In this document: in pieces, positions 35,979 to 45,208 of the stretch | How the letters are laid out: each line of letters opens with the position of its first letter | Position numbering within the stretch: position 1 is the first letter of the stretch | Program-made: the position numbers and the translations under genes | Assembly (NCBI RefSeq): GCF_000204055.1 | Contig: NW_006768776.1 | Location: forward strand, 208,105-272,104 | Direction: 5' to 3' | Source: Melampsora larici-populina 98AG31 | Lineage: Eukaryota; Basidiomycota; Pucciniomycetes; Pucciniales; Melampsoraceae | Length of the DNA: 64,000 nt | The notes under the pieces: generated by a model | What the model was told of the DNA's origin: nothing | Seen by the model: only the letters and a program-made list of their open reading frames with translations | Databases searched by the model: none

Positions 35979-36329
35979 TGTAAGGAGTACACACAAGTAC
36001 AGGTTGGACTTATGGGATTTGGACTATGGGATTAGATAGGCAGTGCTATACCTTCTTGCTCCACGCCCGGTTCTAGGAAGTCTTCACTCCTCCGAGAGCC
36101 TTTATTGGGACTTCCTGGAACCAGGTGAGCGTTTTCTCTTATTGTTTTATTGTTCTTTTGTATTGCTGGGGTTTTACTGACTCCTCCGAGAGCCTTTATT
36201 GGGACTTCCTGGAACCAGATTGTAATTCATATAACGAGGTTCTAAGTAATTTGTCCAATCGTGCTCTCAAGAGAAGTCGTGCCGGAGTATCATCCGGACG
36301 CTAGTGAAGGTTCTCACGAGAACCTTACA
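35979..36329 (+). repeat. 5' LTR
   Basis: 351 bp, TGTAAGGAG...GAACCTTACA, with 7-bp inverted ends TGTAAGG/CCTTACA. It contains a 44-bp internal direct repeat (GACTCCTCCGAGAGCC-type, two copies). It should hold the promoter and R region; no clear TATA box is assigned. Confidence 0.95.
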
Positions 36330-36593
36330 CTTTTTTTTACTTAATCAACCTCTAAAGTAATCACAATTTTTTTCAAACTATCTTACATCATCTATTCGGT
36401 CATATCCCTTGGGATATTCAGTCATTTCATCTGTCATCCTGTTTCGGCCTATTTTCTGTCACCTCTGCTTCGGCCTCGGTTTTCCGTTCTCTCACGATCT
36501 GTCATCAGCCAACTCTCGTTCTGTCGAGAACTCAGTTTTGAAACTTCAAAATCATCGTTATCGGCATCGCAGTCCAATCAACGGACTTGTCGA

Positions 36594-39500
36594 ATGTTTG
36601 GACCAGCTGCTCAATTACCTACGAATTACACTGACGACCCTGAAGGGGTGATAAGACAAGCTCGGAAAGAAAAGAAGAAAGAAGTCGCGAGAGCGGAAAC
36701 TTTCGAAAGCCCACCAGCGGGTCCACCACCAAACTATAAGTGGAGGAGACCTGAATCTTCAGTATCTGGATCACCGGCGGCGTTAACGGATCGCATCGTT
36801 TACGCCTCATCCTTTTCACATCCTACTCCACCAGATCCGGCCAGACTAGAGTTCTCGCCGATCAAGCTCTCACCATCAGCTCCTGAGAAGACGGTTGTGG
36901 ACCGGCACTTCAAGAAACTACTTGGGTTTAATAACACACCTCACCCACCGGGATTTCTTCCTCAGTTCACCCCGTTACCTAAATCAACCACTGCTTCTAT
37001 CTCTGAACTGCCTCAATCCAACAATCCGACGAACACAATGTCGAACGAAGAGCATCTGGAGACAATTCGTGACCTGCGTTCCCAAGTAGCTAGCTTGGAG
37101 GTGCAATCAGCTCAGCTTAGTCAGTCTCGAGAAGAGACAGCTGAGCTGAAGAAGCTCGTACGTGAGCTTCTGGCCGAGCGAGGTCGTGAACCACCTCCTC
37201 GGGAATCAGCCGCAGACAATGACTTAGTGCAAGGGGAGACGACGCAACCAGCAGGGTCGAATACTTTTAGCCGGTACCTGAATCAGACGCCGACTTCGCC
37301 AACACCCTTGGCACGTAATCAGCAAGCATCTCGTCCTGCTAGCGCGCAGAGAACAACGGAGGATCACGTACAAGACGAGCAACCGCCTGGGACCCATGCT
37401 ACTCATCAACGAGTTAGCTGGGCTGAGGAAACAGCAGGACACGAGGCTTCGTCAAGACGTCACCCAGTTCAATCTACTCCAGCTGGTCTTAGGACATTAT
37501 TGGCTCATCCTTCACCTTTGGCGACAGAGTACTCGCCGGCGCCAAATCAATCTGCGAGATCAGCTGCGCATGATCGAGAAGTTCATCAAGACCATGTGCC
37601 AGCTCAGCATCCTTCATTTCCTGAGGTTCCCATCTCTGTGACGGCTGATCGCATCAAGTTAAGCGATTTGCCTAAATTCACCGGCAAATTCGGCAAACCA
37701 GCGGATCTTTTTCATTGGCGAAGTCTTATTGAAGAGACATTCGAAATCAAAAACTTAATAGACGATCGTGAAAAGTTGAAGTTGTTGGGTTCCCTGTTAA
37801 ACGATGAAGAAATGGCATCGTGGTACCAAGCTAACAAGGACGAGCTTAAACGACAATCTTGGGAAGGTGCGATGGAGTTGATGGCGATGGGGACTTTACC
37901 TTATGCCTGGCTGACGGACACTGAAAACGCCCTTCGACGGCTTGAAATTAAACCGGGAGAGAACTTCGATCAGTATGTCAAGCGAGCTCAAGCGATACAT
38001 AGACTCATCAAACCTTTTGGGCAAGTCACGGATCGACATCTGGCGCAACATATCACTTGGGGAGCGCCGCAACTGCTGAAGGATTGGATAGAACGGGACA
38101 AACTCTTGCTGGTACCTTCATTCTCGTTCCCAGTCTTCAAAGACGCCGCGGACGGTATCTACCGACTCTTGATCAACAGTCGCCTCATAATGGACCCTTC
38201 GTCGAAATCCAAAGCTAGTTCGAATGTTGCGAATTCTTCTCTATCAACATCGAGTAATGTACGAACGGCGCCTCCTCCTCGACAACGGTCAGACAACGAG
38301 CGTGCTGATAATGCCTGGAGGTATCATGAATACCTCAGAAGAACAGGTATTTGCGCGACTTGCAAGACAAAGTGTAACAATCCCAACTGTACACAACGCA
38401 ACCCTCGGTTTTTATCTGTTCCATCTGATTTCAATCCTGGACCGAGACCTCAGCGCACAATTCCTACGACGACTACATCAACGCCTGCGGGAGCTGCAAC
38501 ACAAAGGCCAGCGGGACGACCACCGGGCACACCAGCTGTAGCAAGAGTAGCGGCTGTTGAGGATGTGGTCGACATGTTCACGGAGGATATTGCGGCATAC
38601 GCAGAAGCGGATCAATTTCAGGCAAATCAAATACAAGATCTGGCGAACGAAGAAGCGGGGTGCGTACCTTCGAGTTCTGTGACACCTATTATCCTAGAAC
38701 TGATGTGTAATGGGCGAACTGTCCGTGCTCTTATTGATTCAGGGGCGGGCACGAATCTTTTATCAGACAAGATAGCGCGTGAATTGAATATACCCCGAAG
38801 ACCACTGATTTCACCGGTCGAGGTACGCCTAGCTATTCCTACAGAAGGTGCTCCTTTGGTATTGAAGGAGTTCGCGATGGCTAACCTTAAGTGCGAAAAT
38901 CCTAGTACGCGTTTTGGGGCGGTTTTTTTCAAACTGGCGCCTCTAAGCTCTTCATACGACATGATTCTTGGGTCGCCGTTTTTAACAAAGTTCAAGCTAG
39001 ACATTTCACTCCACCGGCGTTGTGTGCTACATACATCATCTGGAAAAGTTTTTTATGAAAAAGTAATGCAATCAAAATTGAACAGGGTGCTATGTGCTAT
39101 TGAGAATCTTGATAAGATCATCAAGGCGCAAGACTTTAGTGATCGTGAGGCTAGAGTCTTCAAGGACTTTGAAGACCTTTTCCCAGCCGAGCTTCCTCCG
39201 GTGGAGGAAGATGAGGTACCGGATGAAACATTCCCGGAAGGATTACCGGATGAAAAGAGAAAAGTGAGACACAAGATCATTTTGACTGATCCTAACGTTG
39301 TGATTAACGAAAAGCAATATGGATATCCACGAAAATATCTGGATGCGTGGAAACAACTCCTGGACAATCATGTCAAAGCTGGACGACTTCGACGTTCCCA
39401 GAGCCAATATGCGTCACCATCTATGATAATTGCCAAGAAGGACCTATCGGAATTGCCAAGATGGGTGTGCGACTATCGAAGACTGAACAAGTATACGGTC

Positions 39501-42170
39501 AAGGACCGTTCCCCACTACCAAATGTGGATGAAGCAGTGCGGTTAGTAGCAACGGGGAAGGTGTGGTTGGTGGTGGATCAGATCAGTTCCTTTTACCAAG
39601 ATCGTATGAGAGAGGAGGACATTCCGCTGACGGCGGTGAAGACGCCGTGGGGATTATATGAATGGGTGGTGATGCCAATGGGACTTACCAACGGCCCGGC
39701 CACGCATCAGGCAAGAAATGAGGAAATTTTGGGGGATTTAATAGGCAAGATATGCGTTGTTTATATTGATGATATTGTGATTTTTTCACAAACAGTCAAA
39801 GAACATGATGATCATTTACGTCAGGTGTTGGAGCGGTTGCGTGGAGCTAAATTGTATTGCTCAGTCAAGAAGAGTAAGTTGTTCAGAAAGGAAATCACAT
39901 TTCTTGGGCATCAAATCAGTGAAGCTGGTATATGTCCTGATGACGAAAAGGTTGAGAAGATCTCAAAATGGTCTTCGCCAACGAGCTCAAAGCAACTCCT
40001 TAAGTTCTTAGGTACTGTGCAATGGATGAAGAAGTTCATTGATGGACTTTCTCATTATGTAGGCACCTTATCACCGCTGACAAGTACCTCTTTGAAAGGC
40101 AAGCCATTCCAATGGGGGAAAGCAGAAGAAACGGCTTTCAATAACATCAAGAGATTAATTACAACGCTACCAGTCCTACGCAACCTTGACTATGACTCAA
40201 ATGAACCTCTCTGGCTATTCACGGATGCTAGTGGGAATGGGCTAGGTGCAGCACTATTCCAAGGTCTCGAATGGGAGACGGCATCTCCAATTGCTTATGA
40301 AAGTCGGACGATGAATCCTGCGGAGAAGAACTACCCGGTACACGAGCAAGAACTCTTAGCGGTTATCAACGCGCTGAATAAATGGCGTTTACTGCTATTG
40401 GGAATGCGCGTTAATGTGATGTCAGACCATCATTCATTGACAAATCTACTCACACAGCGTAATCTGAGCCGACGACAAGCCCGTTGGTTGGAAACTTTGT
40501 CGCAGTTCGACCTAGACTTCAAGTACCTCAAAGGAGAACATAACTCTGTTGCTGACGCACTCTCACGACGGGAGGACTTGGCGGCGTATGAAGTTCGCGC
40601 GAGATTAGGAGATTTGGAACTGGAGGCCATTAAGGAAGGTTACGCTCAGGATTCTTTCTGCAAAAAACTTCGTAAGGTGCTACCGCTACGAGAAGATTGT
40701 ATCATAAAAGAAGACCTGATGTACTTGGATGGCAGATTGGTCATCCCACTGCATGGAAGTTTGCGTCAGGATTTCATTGAGCAAGCACACACTGCATTAG
40801 GACACCTTGGCATTCGAAAAACATTAGCACGTCTCAGAAGTACCTTCTTTTGGCCAAGTATTTCAAAGGAGGTTGAGGATCAGCTACGCTCGTGCGATTC
40901 ATGTCAACGCAACAAGGCAAGAACAACATCGACGACCGGCAAACTACAGAGTACTGCATTACCTACTCAACCAATGCAATCAATAGCCATTGATTTCATA
41001 GGGCCTTTCCCAAAAGTGTCGGGGTATGATATGATACTTTCTTGCACTTGTCGACTTACGGGTTTTGTGCGTCTCATTCCAGCTTCACAACGAGATACAG
41101 CGGAACGGTCAGCGAGCCGATTGTTCACGGCTTGGTCTTCGATTTTTGGTCTGCCAGAGTCAATTATTGGAGATCGTGACAAAGCCTGGACCTCCAAGTT
41201 TTGGCAACGGCTACACGAACTGCTGGGTGTGCGTATTCAATTATCGACGGCTTACCACCCGCAAGCAGATGGCCGGAGCGAGAGGTCAAACAAAACCGTG
41301 GGTCAAATCTTGAGACATTTCGCTGGAGACAAGCATGGGAAGTGGCAACAATCCTTACCATTAGCCGAATTCGCTATCAATTCAGCGATTAACGCGTCAA
41401 CCGGTGTCTCTCCTTTCCACTTTGTATATGGGCAAATTCCGCGACTCTTTCCTATTCAAAGTCCCTCTGATACTGACACTGATGACGTGAAACACTGGAT
41501 TGAGCGTCGGGAATCGGAGTGGGCGACATGGAGGGACCGAGTGTGGTGCAGTCGTGTGGATCAGGCTTTGCAATATAATCAACGGCGTCGAGAGGGCACA
41601 CCTTTTGGCGTAGGTGATTGGGTCATGGTCGACAGTACTGATCGACAACAGGTTGTAGGAGGAAAGGGACGTCCAACAAAGAAACTCCGCGCGCGCTATG
41701 ATGGACCTTACGAAGTTCAAGAAGTACTGAATGCAGGTCGAGATTTTCGTCTACAACTCCAACTGGAGGACTCTACGCATCCGATTTTTCACATTTCGAA
41801 ATTGAAACTTTATCATGGAAGAGATGTCGATGTAGGCGAACCAAGCATTGCAGCCGTCAACACGGTTTCGTCCGTTCGGAAAACAACTCCATACGGTCCT
41901 GGACAGGAGCCTTTGGGGCACGCTACGAAAAGTGACGAGGGGGTGTGCAATTATTGCGCTAGCACCCCCGCAAGTGAGTTTGTTATTTCTTTTGATTCAT
42001 GTAGTAAAGAAGCGGTTGGCAAGCTTTGTTTCCTCCAAAATAACAGAACCTTACGCGAAAATCAAGACATACATCAAGGAGTAGTAGCATACGAGGAAGG
42101 TTGCAGTCACAACAGTGGCTTTGTCTCGGCCGAAAACAACCTCATGGGACCAGGATCTGGATGCCTTTGA
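36594..42170 (+). CDS. Ty3-type gag-pol polyprotein
   Basis: 1858 aa in one frame. Gag about 340-520 (LPKFTGKFGKPADLFHWRSL ... YAWLTDTENALRRL). A Cys cluster C-x2-C-x3-C-x4-C near 586-600 (CATCKTKCNNPNC) replaces the usual CCHC knuckle. Protease near 715 (LIDSGAGTNLLS). Reverse transcriptase about 900-1150 with VCDYRRLNKYT and catalytic YIDDIVIFS near 1056. RNase H about 1205-1320 (LFTDASGNGLGAAL). Integrase HHCC zinc finger near 1398-1440 (HTALGHLG ... CDSCQRNK). Integrase core D/D/E at AIDFIGPF, IIGDRDKAW and GRSERSNK (about 1466, 1526, 1562). The C-terminal end HPIFHISKLKLYHGRD lacks a clear chromodomain and is followed by a tail that reads through a duplicated hairpin segment. All key catalytic residues are present. 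Gag and Pol in a single frame imply processing rather than frameshifting. Confidence 0.95.
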   Translation: MFGPAAQLPTNYTDDPEGVIRQARKEKKKEVARAETFESPPAGPPPNYKWRRPESSVSGSPAALTDRIVYASSFSHPTPPDPARLEFSPIKLSPSAPEKTVVDRHFKKLLGFNNTPHPPGFLPQFTPLPKSTTASISELPQSNNPTNTMSNEEHLETIRDLRSQVASLEVQSAQLSQSREETAELKKLVRELLAERGREPPPRESAADNDLVQGETTQPAGSNTFSRYLNQTPTSPTPLARNQQASRPASAQRTTEDHVQDEQPPGTHATHQRVSWAEETAGHEASSRRHPVQSTPAGLRTLLAHPSPLATEYSPAPNQSARSAAHDREVHQDHVPAQHPSFPEVPISVTADRIKLSDLPKFTGKFGKPADLFHWRSLIEETFEIKNLIDDREKLKLLGSLLNDEEMASWYQANKDELKRQSWEGAMELMAMGTLPYAWLTDTENALRRLEIKPGENFDQYVKRAQAIHRLIKPFGQVTDRHLAQHITWGAPQLLKDWIERDKLLLVPSFSFPVFKDAADGIYRLLINSRLIMDPSSKSKASSNVANSSLSTSSNVRTAPPPRQRSDNERADNAWRYHEYLRRTGICATCKTKCNNPNCTQRNPRFLSVPSDFNPGPRPQRTIPTTTTSTPAGAATQRPAGRPPGTPAVARVAAVEDVVDMFTEDIAAYAEADQFQANQIQDLANEEAGCVPSSSVTPIILELMCNGRTVRALIDSGAGTNLLSDKIARELNIPRRPLISPVEVRLAIPTEGAPLVLKEFAMANLKCENPSTRFGAVFFKLAPLSSSYDMILGSPFLTKFKLDISLHRRCVLHTSSGKVFYEKVMQSKLNRVLCAIENLDKIIKAQDFSDREARVFKDFEDLFPAELPPVEEDEVPDETFPEGLPDEKRKVRHKIILTDPNVVINEKQYGYPRKYLDAWKQLLDNHVKAGRLRRSQSQYASPSMIIAKKDLSELPRWVCDYRRLNKYTVKDRSPLPNVDEAVRLVATGKVWLVVDQISSFYQDRMREEDIPLTAVKTPWGLYEWVVMPMGLTNGPATHQARNEEILGDLIGKICVVYIDDIVIFSQTVKEHDDHLRQVLERLRGAKLYCSVKKSKLFRKEITFLGHQISEAGICPDDEKVEKISKWSSPTSSKQLLKFLGTVQWMKKFIDGLSHYVGTLSPLTSTSLKGKPFQWGKAEETAFNNIKRLITTLPVLRNLDYDSNEPLWLFTDASGNGLGAALFQGLEWETASPIAYESRTMNPAEKNYPVHEQELLAVINALNKWRLLLLGMRVNVMSDHHSLTNLLTQRNLSRRQARWLETLSQFDLDFKYLKGEHNSVADALSRREDLAAYEVRARLGDLELEAIKEGYAQDSFCKKLRKVLPLREDCIIKEDLMYLDGRLVIPLHGSLRQDFIEQAHTALGHLGIRKTLARLRSTFFWPSISKEVEDQLRSCDSCQRNKARTTSTTGKLQSTALPTQPMQSIAIDFIGPFPKVSGYDMILSCTCRLTGFVRLIPASQRDTAERSASRLFTAWSSIFGLPESIIGDRDKAWTSKFWQRLHELLGVRIQLSTAYHPQADGRSERSNKTVGQILRHFAGDKHGKWQQSLPLAEFAINSAINASTGVSPFHFVYGQIPRLFPIQSPSDTDTDDVKHWIERRESEWATWRDRVWCSRVDQALQYNQRRREGTPFGVGDWVMVDSTDRQQVVGGKGRPTKKLRARYDGPYEVQEVLNAGRDFRLQLQLEDSTHPIFHISKLKLYHGRDVDVGEPSIAAVNTVSSVRKTTPYGPGQEPLGHATKSDEGVCNYCASTPASEFVISFDSCSKEAVGKLCFLQNNRTLRENQDIHQGVVAYEEGCSHNSGFVSAENNLMGPGSGCL

Positions 42171-42310
42171 GGCAAGCTAGGACGTTGACAAGGGGGTGTG
42201 CATTTATTGCATTAGCACCCCCGCAAGTGAGTTTGATATTTCCCTTACAATCAATCTATTAAATGAAACAGCTGGCAAGCAAGGTTCTCTCCTAAATAAC
42301 AGGTAATCTA
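41934..42310 (+). repeat. duplicated GGGGGTG hairpin segment at the 3' end of the Ty3-type element
   Basis: Two diverged copies of about 125 bp (41934-42058 and 42187-42310) each start GAC(G/A)AGGGGGTGTGCA and contain a perfect stem GGGGGTG/CACCCCC around a 17-nt loop (41939-41969, 42192-42222), followed by GCAAGTGAGTTTG. The first copy lies inside the coding frame, the second after the stop. Possibly a packaging, termination or RNA-stability structure. Confidence 0.7.
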
Positions 42311-42603
42311 ACACAACAAGACTCAAAAGGCCACGTGGCACGAAATTATTTATGATTAACACGACTAAGACATACCTCAAATGCAAGACCCAATACTCAA
42401 GATTCAAGATTTCATTAATTCATATTTCAATTTCAATATATATTAGATTTAAACAAAGAAATCATTACGACCTCAAGATCATTATTTCTGCTTTTCTCAT
42501 CTTTTTCTCTTTTTCTCTTCTTTTTTCCTTTCAACTTTAGTTCTATTTTTTTTCTCTCTTAACAACAGGTTTGCTTTCTCAGGGACGAGTTATGGTCACT
42601 TTT

Positions 42604-42629
42604 TGAGGGGCGAGTTATGCCAATTTTTT
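42604..42629 (+). promoter_or_regulatory. 3' UTR motif shared by two Ty3-type elements
   Basis: GGGGCGAGTTATGCCAATTT lies about 80 bp before the polypurine tract. The same sequence occurs in the same sense and position in the right-hand element (minus strand, 62048-62073). A partial copy (GACGAGTTATG) precedes it at 42582. Conservation in an otherwise diverged UTR suggests a cis-acting function. Confidence 0.6.
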
Positions 42630-42705
42630 TGTGTTTGAATTGTTTTGGTTTCTACTTCATATTTTGGTTGAAGACGGTTAGACTTTTATTTTTAGGAGGG
42701 AAGGG

Positions 42706-43056
42706 TGTAAGGAGTACACACAAGTACAGGTTGGACTTATGGGATTTGGACTATGGGATTAGATAGGCAGTGCTATACCTTCTTGCTCCACGCCCGGTTC
42801 TAGGAAGTCTTCACTCCTCCGAGAGCCTTTATTGGGACTTCCTGGAACCAGGTGAGCGTTTTCTCTTATTGTTTTATTGTTCTTTTGTATTGCTGGGGTT
42901 TTACTGACTCCTCCGAGAGCCTTTATTGGGACTTCCTGGAACCAGATTGTAATTCATATAACGAGGTTCTAAGTAATTTGTCCAATCGTGCTCTCAAGAG
43001 AAGTCGTGCCGGAGTATCATCCGGACGCTAGTGAAGGTTCTCACGAGAACCTTACA
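42706..43056 (+). repeat. 3' LTR
   Basis: 351 bp, apparently identical to the 5' LTR, followed directly by the target duplication GACGC at 43057-43061. Confidence 0.95.
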
Positions 43057-45208
43057 GACGCGTCAGGGGGCATATGACGCTAGCTATCGACAGGAGAAGA
43101 TGATCGCGAGAACGAGAAAAAGTTAGGAGAATGGGATGGCGAAGCTGAAATTCGGGTCACGTGACCTCAGGAAAAAGCTGTCATCCAAAGTGTGACTAGT
43201 GAGGTTGAGGGCCAATGCTTGCTGGAAGGGTGGCTACCGCTTTGACCCAGTACCGTACTCGTATAGTGGATACGGCTCCGATACCGTACCCTGACCTCGG
43301 TACTGACAGATTGAGGTATCCGGTATCGTACCGCAGGGCGGTTACAATACTGAGTACCGTACCACGACATGCGATACCACCAGCCACTGCACTTGGTATT
43401 GTAGGCGTATCTCGGTTACGATAACCGAGCTACGGTACCCGGCCAGTCGGATACGGTGCCGTACGATACCGGTACTGGTATCGTATCTGTGGCAGCCTTG
43501 CTAGCAAGGACATCACCAACTCTTTTAATAACCACCATCTGATGAGATCCATAACAGGCGCGTGTCGTAACTACGACTCGCATCTGCGTACTTACATTTG
43601 TGCTGGCAGTAAACTCACAGATCTTTTCAAAACTAATCTCTTATTGCAAAAAGCTTTGGGGTTCAACTCGAAATGGAACGAAGAACATCAATTCAAATTG
43701 GGAAGTAAGCCAAGACCTTCACGATCCTAATTATGACACATCTTTGTTCATAATTGAATTTGTGATTTTGTAAAATCAGAACCTCAGGTGGAGCAGCCTG
43801 AACGCGCCGAAGAAATCATTCCACATGAGATTTTGGAAAGTTATAAGTCGAAGGAATGGAAGGTTTTCTCATCTTTGACTTTGAAAAATGGACAAACCCT
43901 TCGCACTAATAGTTTTCTGTCGGTAATTAACATTCCTTTTTCTCTTTCTCCGAGTGGTCATATGTACAAATATCAACGGTTTTGTTCATTCGGATTTAGG
44001 CGTTTTCCGATATGTTTGTATCACACTCGCCCAACGGAAAGATTCTCTGCAGGTTGATGAGAATATGGGGAGCTGTTGGATGGGCTCCGCAAAAGTGCAA
44101 GTTGGAAGTAGTGCAGTGTCAAACCGGACAAGTGAGCGATTTCTATGGAATGCGCAAAGTTGAGGAAACCACGAGAATTGGTTGGATCAATCCTGAGGTG
44201 GGCTTAAATCTCTGACTTGAACATTGAAGCCATATTAAAAACACTGATTGATGCGTGATCAGGACATTGAAGGTGTTCTGAACCTCCAACACGACTGCCA
44301 TCAAAGTGGATGCAGGGTTAAAAAAGAACATCCGGTCATGATTGAACGACACCTTTCCAAACATAAAGAGCCTGTGGTTGTGCATAATGACACATCCCAC
44401 TTTATACTTAACTCAGCGGCTTTTTATTTGACTGAATTACATTGCAAGTGGGCAAATCTTACATTTGGTGAAGTCAGTGCGGCGAGTTGGCATTCAGCAG
44501 TTGCAAACGGGATCAAGAATTGGGAGAATGCCTTACAGAAAAAACAGGACCTAAAGGATAAACAAAACGCAAAAGCTAAAGGAAAAGGAAAACATGTTGC
44601 CCCAGAACAAGGAGCTTCGACCTCAACAAAGAGAAGAAAATAAAGCACTATGAATTTCTTAGTATCGCTTTGATGACTTTCTTTTATAACTGCTTTCAGA
44701 TTGTCTCGTCGTTTTGAACGCTTGTATTCATTTCCAAAATCACATTTTGTTTTCTGTTCACGTTTCCCAAGGATGGTTCATAGGAAATCCAGTTACTGTG
44801 TAAATCAATCATTGAAACACTTCAAATTTGTAATGATTTAGAAATTCACATTTGTGTTGGCTGTTTACGTTACCCAAGGATTGGTCAGAGCCATCATTTT
44901 CGGTGTCTTTTTTCAGGTGAAACCAGCACACAGCATATAACACCAAAGCGATATTTTTGTCTCCCTGCTTCCTGCATCACCCACATCTTCTCCTTTTTTG
45001 AAACGGTCAACCGAAATCATTTCACAAGGCACTGTGTGTCATAGATCTATCACAGCCCCGAACCGGTCCAACCATTTCAGATTATATCAGTTCAAATTTG
45101 ACTTAGCCAAATTGGTATCCTCATCACTTCCTCCATCTGCCGCTTTCTTCCTTGTTCCACTCAAATTTCCATTGTTTCAACCTTCTTCCATCCAAGCCAC
45201 CTCCAAAC

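Larger units (their letters stand above)
35979..43056 (+). mobile_element. intact Ty3/mdg4-type LTR retrotransposon with 5-bp target duplication
   Basis: 7,078 bp: 5' LTR 35979-36329, one gag-pol frame, polypurine tract 42694-42705 (AGGAGGGAAGGG), 3' LTR 42706-43056. The target duplication GACGC is at 35974-35978 and 43057-43061. The LTRs are both 351 bp and look identical base for base. No tRNA primer site complementary to a standard tRNA end is obvious after the 5' LTR (CTTTTTTTTTACTTAATC). Identical LTRs and an uninterrupted frame mark a very recent insertion. It sits in ORF1 of the LINE, in opposite orientation, and is the innermost layer of the stack. Confidence 0.95.
34272..43073 (-). 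pseudogene. LINE ORF1 (Gag-like RNA-binding protein), interrupted at codon 5 by the Ty3-type element
   Basis: The main part, 35978-34272, encodes a Ser/Thr-rich N-terminus, a coiled, basic middle, and two C-terminal zinc knuckles (CYNCRKTGHTAPSC and CPYCGGDHHAHVC). The native ATG is at 43073-43071. Its first codons run to 43057, then the LTR element intervenes, then the frame resumes inside the 5-bp duplication at 35978. Removing the element and one duplicate gives one frame of about 572 aa. The apparent in-frame start within the LTR (near 35996) adds a few LTR-encoded residues and is not native, though it could still drive a chimeric protein. Confidence 0.85.
30179..43192 (-). mobile_element. 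Tad1-like LINE with poly(A) tail and 12-bp target duplication
   Basis: The LINE body is 30191-43180 on the minus strand, flanked by the perfect 12-bp duplication TCATCCAAAGTG (30179-30190, 43181-43192). The 3' end is a 15-nt poly(A) (T run 30191-30205). The 5' UTR is only about 107 bp. Subtracting the Ty3-type insertion leaves about 5.9 kb with ORF1 and ORF2, both otherwise open. RT plus RNase H in ORF2 and CCHC knuckles in ORF1 fit the fungal Tad1 clade. It is full length and, apart from the insertion, appears coding-competent, so it is young. Confidence 0.9.
29769..43507. mobile_element. palindrome-rich TIR element with 7-bp target duplication, split by a LINE
   Basis: The element is 29776-43500. 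Its inverted ends CAAGGCAGCCACA / TGTGGCAGCCTTG are flanked by the direct duplication CTAGCAA (29769-29775, 43501-43507). Removing it with one duplicate restores the transposase reading frame ...NHLSPS-K-DITNSF, which confirms the 7-bp target. Its own sequence is 29776-30190 plus 43193-43500 (723 bp), full of GTACCGTA, GATACC/GGTATC and CGGTACCG palindromes. It encodes no transposase. hAT-like by ends and near-8-bp duplication, but not certain. Confidence 0.8.
26880..44643 (+). pseudogene. transposase-like gene of the two-gene transposon, split by nested insertions
   Basis: Exons include 26880-27405, 27480 to about 27720, 27790-28504, 28565-28806, 28871-29120, 29202-29775, then after the nest 43501 to about 43703, 43780-43920, 44000-44206 and 44264-44643. 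Landmarks: an N-terminal Cys/His cluster (LCCACSSS ... IHRHC); an acidic Ser/Asp stretch; GVKLPAYKTLRD; NPYVTDYLQFMPDL; LVLYCDDLSGNVSKRWNKH; AGLPPKL...QEYNCHFLTTSN; DTPVEILHVLLLGVAKYLL; FATENFEGYNGNTRHASIRS; NHLSPSKDI across the insertion; QHDCHQSGC near the C-terminus; and a basic tail. I recognise this order from a widespread uncharacterised basidiomycete transposase-like family. An in-frame TGA at 27883-27885 is a nonsense mutation. The start is uncertain: no good ATG is in frame at 26880, so an upstream exon may be missing. Confidence 0.65.

Noticed and set aside
35979..35996. Native start of LINE ORF1 inside the LTR
   Set aside because: The residues before the 5-bp duplication are LTR-encoded; the true ATG is at 43073 on the other side of the insertion.
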